Shown: in pieces, positions 16,296-20,202 of the stretch | Layout of the letters: every line of letters starts with the position of its first letter | Position numbering within the stretch: position 1 is the stretch's first letter | Origin: Desulfuromonadales bacterium | GTDB lineage: Bacteria > Desulfobacterota > Desulfuromonadia > Desulfuromonadales > BM103 | NCBI GenBank assembly: GCA_030640215.1 | Contig: DAOWJU010000235.1 | Location: 1-20,202, forward strand | DNA length: 20,202 nt | Reading direction: 5' to 3' | The notes under the pieces: model-generated | The model's input: only the letters and a program-made list of their open reading frames with translations | Told to the model about the DNA's origin: nothing | The model's database searches: none | Translations under genes and position numbers: made by a program

Positions 16296-18083
16296 ATGGA
16301 ACTTGCAGAGATAATTGATCAGACAGAATTCGACCCGTTCCTGAGTGATAATAATGAAGAGGGTTGGACTGTCTTTCTCGATCGGGAGTTGAATATTCTG
16401 TCGACGACCGAATATTGCCGGACACTCTTTCAATGGTTGCCCGATGAGATCGTTGGCAAGCGATTGGGTGATCTGGTCAATCTAGCCCCCCTTACATCGT
16501 TGGTTGTCGCCGGTTTCTGTTTTAAGTCCAAGTTGACCATTGTTCATGGTCGGCTGTTTGAATGCAGCTACGTGCCAATACAGGAGAATGGTAAGTCGAT
16601 CGGCGGTTTCTTGTCCCTTTTAGGGGGAGATGAATCGATACTCTACCCGCATGGGGATCACCTGGAAGCACTGCCTGCTGATCTGGCCCAATCCTTAGGG
16701 CCACTGACCGATATCGTTCAAGACGGCCTTATCGTTGTTGACAGGCAAGGTACCATCACCCTTGTTAATCAACATTTTGCCGATGCAATGGGTGCCAGAG
16801 CCCAAGATATGATCGGCCGACATCTCTTTGAGGCATATAAAGAGTCAAAAAACTCCCGGCTGCCAACGGTCATGGAGACCGGCAAGGCTGAAGTTGGTTG
16901 GCCCCATTTGATTAACGGCAGGGAGGTAGTCGCTTCCCGCTATCCACTCTTCAGGGATGGAGTGGTTGTAGGTGCTCTCGGTCGTATCCTGTTTAGAGAT
17001 GTCAGGGAGGTGGCGCTGCTCGCTGAACAGATAAATACATTGATGGGGCAAGAAGCGAGGATCCTGCCGAAAATCTCTAAACACTGCGATTTTAACTACG
17101 ATATCAACAGTATCGTTGGCCACGGCAAGGTGATGCAAAAGCTCAAGGCAACAATGATGCGGGTGGCCAAGCGTGGTTCGAGTGTGCTGCTCATCGGCGA
17201 GAGCGGCACCGGCAAAGAGCTTTTAGCGCACTCTATTCATGCCGCCAGTCCGCGCCGATATGGTCCTTTTGTTAAAGTCAATTGTGCTGCCATCCCGGAA
17301 CACCTGCTGGAATCGGAGCTCTTCGGTTATGCTGATGGTGCCTTTACCGGCGCTCGCAAGGGGGGGCAGATCGGCAAGTTCGAACTCTCTAATGGCGGCA
17401 CCCTCTTTCTCGATGAAATCAGCGACATGACCACATCGATGCAGGCAAAGTTGTTGCGTGTATTGCAGGAGAAAGAGGTGACTCCATTGGGGTGTGACGA
17501 AACGAGGAAGTTCGATGTTCGCATCGTTACTGCTACCAACGTCAATATGGAAGAGCAGGTCGAGGAAGGCAAGTTCAGGCGTGACCTCTACTATCGACTG
17601 AATATTGTACCGATCTTTGTGCCGCCGTTGCGACAGCGGGTTGAGGATGTTTTATCAATCGTTGAACACTTTATCGACACTTTCAACGAAGAGTTCGGTC
17701 TCAGGGTTAAGGATTTGGCTCCTGAGGCCTGGGACGTAATCAAGCGATACAGCTTTCCTGGCAATATTCGTGAGCTGCGCAATGTTATTGAGAGTGCCTT
17801 CAATATGGTGCAGGGGACACAAATAAAGAGATCAGATCTCCCCGACTATCTGTTGCAGGCAGTGGTACGACTTCCAACCAATCCCCAAGATATCCTTTTG
17901 GCTGCTGGCGTCGATCATCGCGGTGGTCACTTGCCGTTATCCAATATCATGGACGAGGTGGAGAGGTATCTGGTTGACGAGGCAATAGAGCAGGCGGGCG
18001 GGAATAAGAATGCTGCCGCCACCCTCCTGGGCATATCTCGCCCCGGTATCTATAAAAAGTTACAAAAAAACCGCCCTCAGTAG
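16296..18083 (+). CDS. Sigma-54-dependent transcriptional activator with PAS sensor domains
   Basis: A 595-aa enhancer-binding protein. There is no receiver domain; instead a PAS-like region at about 20-110 and a clearer PAS at about 140-230 suggest direct ligand or redox sensing. The AAA+ domain has Walker A GESGTGKE (301-308), the sigma-54 contact loop GAFTGA (348-353) and Walker B LFLDE with D373/E374. A Fis-type helix-turn-helix closes the protein (GGNKNAAATLLGISRPGIYKKL). Three in-frame ATGs occur (16284, 16293, 16296); GGAGG at 16286-16290 favours 16296, with 16293 possible. It sits directly upstream of a sigma-54 promoter and atoDA, so atoDA is the likely target. Functionally it resembles AtoC, but without the phosphorelay input. 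Confidence 0.93.
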   Translation: MELAEIIDQTEFDPFLSDNNEEGWTVFLDRELNILSTTEYCRTLFQWLPDEIVGKRLGDLVNLAPLTSLVVAGFCFKSKLTIVHGRLFECSYVPIQENGKSIGGFLSLLGGDESILYPHGDHLEALPADLAQSLGPLTDIVQDGLIVVDRQGTITLVNQHFADAMGARAQDMIGRHLFEAYKESKNSRLPTVMETGKAEVGWPHLINGREVVASRYPLFRDGVVVGALGRILFRDVREVALLAEQINTLMGQEARILPKISKHCDFNYDINSIVGHGKVMQKLKATMMRVAKRGSSVLLIGESGTGKELLAHSIHAASPRRYGPFVKVNCAAIPEHLLESELFGYADGAFTGARKGGQIGKFELSNGGTLFLDEISDMTTSMQAKLLRVLQEKEVTPLGCDETRKFDVRIVTATNVNMEEQVEEGKFRRDLYYRLNIVPIFVPPLRQRVEDVLSIVEHFIDTFNEEFGLRVKDLAPEAWDVIKRYSFPGNIRELRNVIESAFNMVQGTQIKRSDLPDYLLQAVVRLPTNPQDILLAAGVDHRGGHLPLSNIMDEVERYLVDEAIEQAGGNKNAAATLLGISRPGIYKKLQKNRPQ

Positions 18084-18094
18084 ACTGGGGCGGT
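18064..18094 (-). terminator. Intrinsic terminator oriented on the minus strand
   Basis: Read on the minus strand, ACCGCCCCAG and CTGAGGGCGGT form a 10-bp GC-rich stem with one bulge and a TCTA loop, followed at once by seven T residues. The plus direction has no T-run after it. It overlaps the last codons and stop of the sigma-54 activator gene. It would stop leftward transcription from the intergenic region. Confidence 0.65.
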
Positions 18095-18124
18095 GTCCAT
18101 TGGCTGTATATAAATGCAGACAAT

Positions 18125-18196
18125 GTCTACCAACGTGACCTTGCCGCAATGGCAGAGCTATCTGCCCATATGGCGTCACTTCAGACCGTTTTTTTT
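18125..18196 (+). terminator. Rod-like hairpin followed by T8, candidate terminator of the sigma-54 activator gene
   Basis: Nested helices pair in order: GTCT (18125-18128) with AGAC (18183-18186), GTGAC (18135-18139) with GTCAC (18175-18179), GCC (18143-18145) with GGC (18172-18174), and GGCAGA (18151-18156) with TCTGCC (18161-18166) around GCTA. Eight T follow at 18189-18196. The helices are interrupted, so it may also act as a regulatory RNA structure or, as DNA, an activator site. Confidence 0.45.
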
Positions 18197-18327
18197 AAAA
18201 GCAATAGAGATCGACGCTTGTTTGTATCCAAGTGTAGAGATCCTTTTCCGAAAACGTTTAAAATGCCTACCTTACTAAGTGTCCGAATATAAAGCCATAA
18301 GTAGTCAGGTTGATTGTAGAACGGCGT

Positions 18328-18345
18328 TTGGCACCGTCTTTGCTT
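18328..18345 (+). promoter_or_regulatory. Sigma-54 (-24/-12) promoter for atoDA
   Basis: TTGGCAC at 18328-18334 and TTTGCTT at 18339-18345 match the consensus TGGCAC-N5-TTGCW at every defined base. GG and GC have the required spacing (G 18331 to C 18343 is 12 bp). Transcription would start near 18355, leaving a leader of about 107 nt to atoD. The neighbouring upstream gene encodes a sigma-54 activator. Confidence 0.85.
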
Positions 18346-18418
18346 TTATAAAACGTATGATTTAATAGGGTGGCTCATCTGCCCGAACGATTTCAATTTA
18401 TCTATCTTGCAGTGGAAG

Positions 18419-18437
18419 TGTTCTCAAAACGGGAACA
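18419..18437 (+). promoter_or_regulatory. Leader hairpin before atoD
   Basis: TGTTCTC (18419-18425) and GGGAACA (18431-18437) pair over 7 bp with one G-T wobble around AAAAC. It ends 13 nt before the AGGAGG ribosome site. It could protect the mRNA 5' region or tune translation of the TTG-started gene. Confidence 0.35.
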
Positions 18438-18461
18438 GTTGTCAACGAAAAGGAGGAAATC

Positions 18462-19154
18462 TTGAAGATACAGACAACGGTTGAACAGGCTTTGCAGGGC
18501 ATAGAGGACGGGTCGACGATCATGGTTGGTGGTTTTGGTCTGGTCGGTATCCCGGAGAATTTAATTATCGCCCTGCGTGACAAGGGGGTTAAAGATCTGA
18601 CCATCATCTCAAATAACTGTGGAGTAGATGATTTTGGTCTGGGAGTTCTGCTGCAGAGCAGGCAGATCAGGAAGATGGTCTCCTCCTATGTCGGTGAGAA
18701 TAAGGAGTTTGAGCGGCAGTTTCTCTCCGGTGAGTTGGAGGTTGACCTGGTGCCGCAGGGAACCCTTGCCGAGAGGATTCGGGCTGGTGGTGCCGGTATC
18801 CCGGCGTTCTATACTCCGGCAGGTGTAGGTACACCGGTGGCTGAGGGTAAAGAGGAACGTACTTTTGATGGCAAGCGGTACATTTTAGAGACTGCCCTGA
18901 AGGCTGACTTTTCATTGGTAAAAGCCCAGTGTGGCGATAGCGCTGGCAACCTCGTTTACAACAAGACCGCCCGCAATTTCAATCCGATGATGGCCGCAGC
19001 TGGCAGCATTACGATTGCCGAGGTTGAGGTGTTGCTGGAGGTCGGTGAATTGGAGGCAGATCGGATCCATAGTCCAGGCGTTTATGTGCAGCGGATATTG
19101 CAAGGTTCCGATTACGAAAAACCGATAGAACGAAAAACCTTTCGCGCGGCCTAA
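18462..19154 (+). CDS. atoD: 3-oxoacid CoA-transferase, subunit A (acetoacetate/succinyl-CoA type)
   Basis: A 230-aa alpha subunit of a heterodimeric 3-oxoacid CoA-transferase. The CoA-binding region [15 protein letters not shown] (about 22-36) is highly characteristic, and [11 protein letters not shown] and [13 protein letters not shown] follow as in AtoD/ScoA. The start is TTG at 18462, supported by AGGAGG 5 nt upstream and by alignment of the N-terminus with the family. It is the first gene after the sigma-54 promoter. It transfers CoA to acetoacetate or butyrate from acetyl- or succinyl-CoA; the true donor and acceptor are not clear from the sequence (scoA is an alternative symbol). Confidence 0.93.
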   Translation: MKIQTTVEQALQGIEDGSTIMVGGFGLVGIPENLIIALRDKGVKDLTIISNNCGVDDFGLGVLLQSRQIRKMVSSYVGENKEFERQFLSGELEVDLVPQGTLAERIRAGGAGIPAFYTPAGVGTPVAEGKEERTFDGKRYILETALKADFSLVKAQCGDSAGNLVYNKTARNFNPMMAAAGSITIAEVEVLLEVGELEADRIHSPGVYVQRILQGSDYEKPIERKTFRAA

Positions 19155-19167
19155 TAAGGAGAGAACA

Positions 19168-19821
19168 ATGCCATTGAATAGAGAAGAGATAGCCCAAAGG
19201 GCAGCCCGGGAGATTGAAGATGGCTTCTATGTCAATCTCGGTATCGGCATCCCGACTATGGTTGCTAATTATATCGACGATAAACAGGTCTATTTACAGT
19301 CAGAGAATGGTCTACTCGGTATTGGGCCATATCCGCTGGAGGATGAACTCGATCCCGATCTGATCAATGCCGGCAAGGAGACGGTGACCATGACCACTGG
19401 CGCCAGTCTCTTCAGTAGCGCCGAATCATTTGCGATGATTCGTGGTGGCCATATAGATATCGCTATCCTCGGCGCAATGGAGGTCTCCGAAAATGGTGAC
19501 CTGGCCAACTGGATGATCCCTGGCAAGATGATCAAGGGCATGGGTGGTGCCATGGATCTGGTGCATGGGGCCAAAAAGGTTGTCGTCATTATGGAGCATT
19601 GCAACAAGAAAGGTGAATCGAAGATCCTGAAGAGCTGCACCTTGCCGCTGACCGGCCAGGGGGTGGTGCATCGTATCATCACCAATATGGCAGTGATGGA
19701 TGTCACTGATGGAGGCCTGTTACTGAAAGAGGTAGCCCCCGGCTGTACGTTGGAGCAGGTTCAGCAGGCAACAGAGGCGACCCTGCTGGTAGATGACTAT
19801 CAGCAGAGAGAGGCCGTATGA
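19168..19821 (+). CDS. atoA: 3-oxoacid CoA-transferase, subunit B
   Basis: A 217-aa beta subunit. It carries [12 protein letters not shown] (25-36) and the catalytic glutamate E46 in the [12 protein letters not shown] motif, with [15 protein letters not shown] and [18 protein letters not shown] downstream. AAGGAGAG precedes ATG 19168, 13 bp after atoD. Its stop codon overlaps the start of the next reading frame (ATGA at 19818-19821), a sign that the third gene was once translationally coupled to it. The alternative symbol is scoB. Confidence 0.94.
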   Translation: MPLNREEIAQRAAREIEDGFYVNLGIGIPTMVANYIDDKQVYLQSENGLLGIGPYPLEDELDPDLINAGKETVTMTTGASLFSSAESFAMIRGGHIDIAILGAMEVSENGDLANWMIPGKMIKGMGGAMDLVHGAKKVVVIMEHCNKKGESKILKSCTLPLTGQGVVHRIITNMAVMDVTDGGLLLKEVAPGCTLEQVQQATEATLLVDDYQQREAV

Positions 19822-20006
19822 CCAAGAATAATTTGGGGCTGCCGCTGGAACTGAAAGACTCCTCCTTCACCCTTTCGGATCGGGTCGGTATCCTCACCTT
19901 TGAACGTAACGACATGCGTAATGCCCTTACCGGCACCGCATTGATTGGTGCATGCCTTTGTAGAGAAGAGGCCCGGCAACTAATTCTGGTCGTTAGCAGG
20001 GTGTAG
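19818..20006 (+). pseudogene. Truncated enoyl-CoA hydratase/crotonase-family gene
   Basis: The reading frame starts at ATG 19818, overlapping the atoA stop by 4 bp. Residues 1-43 look like a crotonase N-terminus (VGILTFERNDMRNALTGTALI), but family members are about 260 aa and this frame stops after 62. From about 19946 the sequence no longer resembles a crotonase in any of the three plus frames, so this is a junction with unrelated DNA and not a simple frameshift. The catalytic glutamates and oxyanion hole are absent, so no enzyme activity is expected. Confidence 0.75.
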
Positions 20007-20039
20007 AATGTTGCCCTGCACGTATTTGAAGATGCAGGG
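19996..20039. repeat. Alternating hairpin arms with equal 12-nt loops
   Basis: GCAGGG (19996-20001), CCCTGCA (20014-20020) and TGCAGGG (20033-20039) occur in alternation. The middle arm can pair with either neighbour, and the loops are 12 nt in both cases. It begins about 50 bp past the break in the truncated gene. It may belong to the element or rearrangement that replaced the rest of that gene. Confidence 0.5.
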
Positions 20040-20202
20040 GACGCAGAGATCAACTAAAGGCCAAGCAGTATGGAAGTGCCCTTTTAAATTATTAAAACGG
20101 TGGAATAAGAGCGGTTTAAAGTGAGTGCTTTTGACTACTAAGTTGAACCATGGTTGGCTAGAATCTTCCTTTCTCTATGGGTATGCGATCAAAGGAAAAT
20201 AG
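20040..20202. other. Right-edge sequence without recognised gene
   Basis: No ORF of note is visible. The stretch is AT-rich compared with the operon and includes a 10-bp palindrome AACCATGGTT near 20145. It may be the start of an inserted or rearranged segment continuing past the window. Confidence 0.4.

Larger units (their letters stand above)
18084..18461. other. Intergenic region upstream of atoD (378 bp)
   Basis: No convincing ORF is present. The region holds the right arm of a minus-strand terminator, a rod-like hairpin with T8 (18125-18196), an 8-bp palindrome AAACGTTT (18252-18259), a sigma-54 promoter (18328-18345) and a leader hairpin just before the atoD ribosome site. The direct repeat ATCTGCCC occurs at 18160 and 18377. 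Confidence 0.7.

Noticed and set aside
1..20202. tRNA or rRNA genes, CRISPR arrays, complete insertion sequences
   Set aside because: None were seen by eye on either strand: no cloverleaf, no regular spacer-repeat array, no transposase. A covariance-model and IS search would be needed to exclude small or decayed copies.

Overview
The window carries an almost complete gene set for interconverting butyrate/crotonate and acetyl-CoA, with the redox chain that passes electrons between butyryl-CoA and membrane quinone. Gene content suggests an anaerobic, respiring bacterium of the Desulfuromonadales/Geobacter type (Desulfobacterota): a CCG-domain EtfAB:quinone oxidoreductase, an EtfAB pair, an Isf-like flavoprotein, a dual-Cache sensor kinase and a sigma-54 activator with a matching sigma-54 promoter. 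This placement is inferred from families and style; no rRNA or other phylogenetic marker is present.

Layout. (1) 1-2691: a possible tail of a plus-strand gene (2-133), then a minus-strand pair, a dual-Cache histidine kinase and a NarL/LuxR response regulator, overlapping by 8 bp. (2) 2692-3338: a 647-bp divergent intergenic region with a 43-bp dyad and a candidate sigma-70 promoter. (3) 3339-5318: membrane FeS oxidoreductase (EMO-like). (4) 5319-6599: a hairpin, a decayed copy of the etfB start, an iron-sulfur flavoprotein with a C-terminal zinc ribbon, then etfB. (5) 6600-13678: etfB, etfA, thiolase, 3-hydroxybutyryl-CoA dehydrogenase, crotonase, acyl-CoA dehydrogenase and a butyryl/4-hydroxybutyrate-type CoA-transferase, all closely spaced and ending at a terminator-like hairpin. 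(6) 13905-16151: an AcuI/YhdH-type reductase and bifunctional RibBA. (7) 16296-18083: a PAS-containing sigma-54 activator. (8) 18084-18461: an information-dense intergenic region with a minus-strand terminator, a plus-strand rod-like hairpin and a near-consensus -24/-12 promoter. (9) 18462-20006: atoD, atoA and a truncated third gene (crotonase N-terminus) that breaks at about 19946; sequence beyond it looks unrelated.

How the genes work together (inference from families): the CoA-transferases activate short-chain acids; acyl-CoA dehydrogenase, crotonase, 3-hydroxyacyl-CoA dehydrogenase and thiolase convert butyryl-CoA to acetyl-CoA; EtfAB and the membrane FeS protein exchange the acyl-CoA electrons with menaquinone; RibBA could supply flavin for this flavoprotein-rich pathway; the sigma-54 activator probably controls atoDA from the -24/-12 promoter. 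The most notable points are the sigma-54 circuit, the partial etfB duplication flanking the flavoprotein gene, and the disrupted operon end with alternating hairpins.
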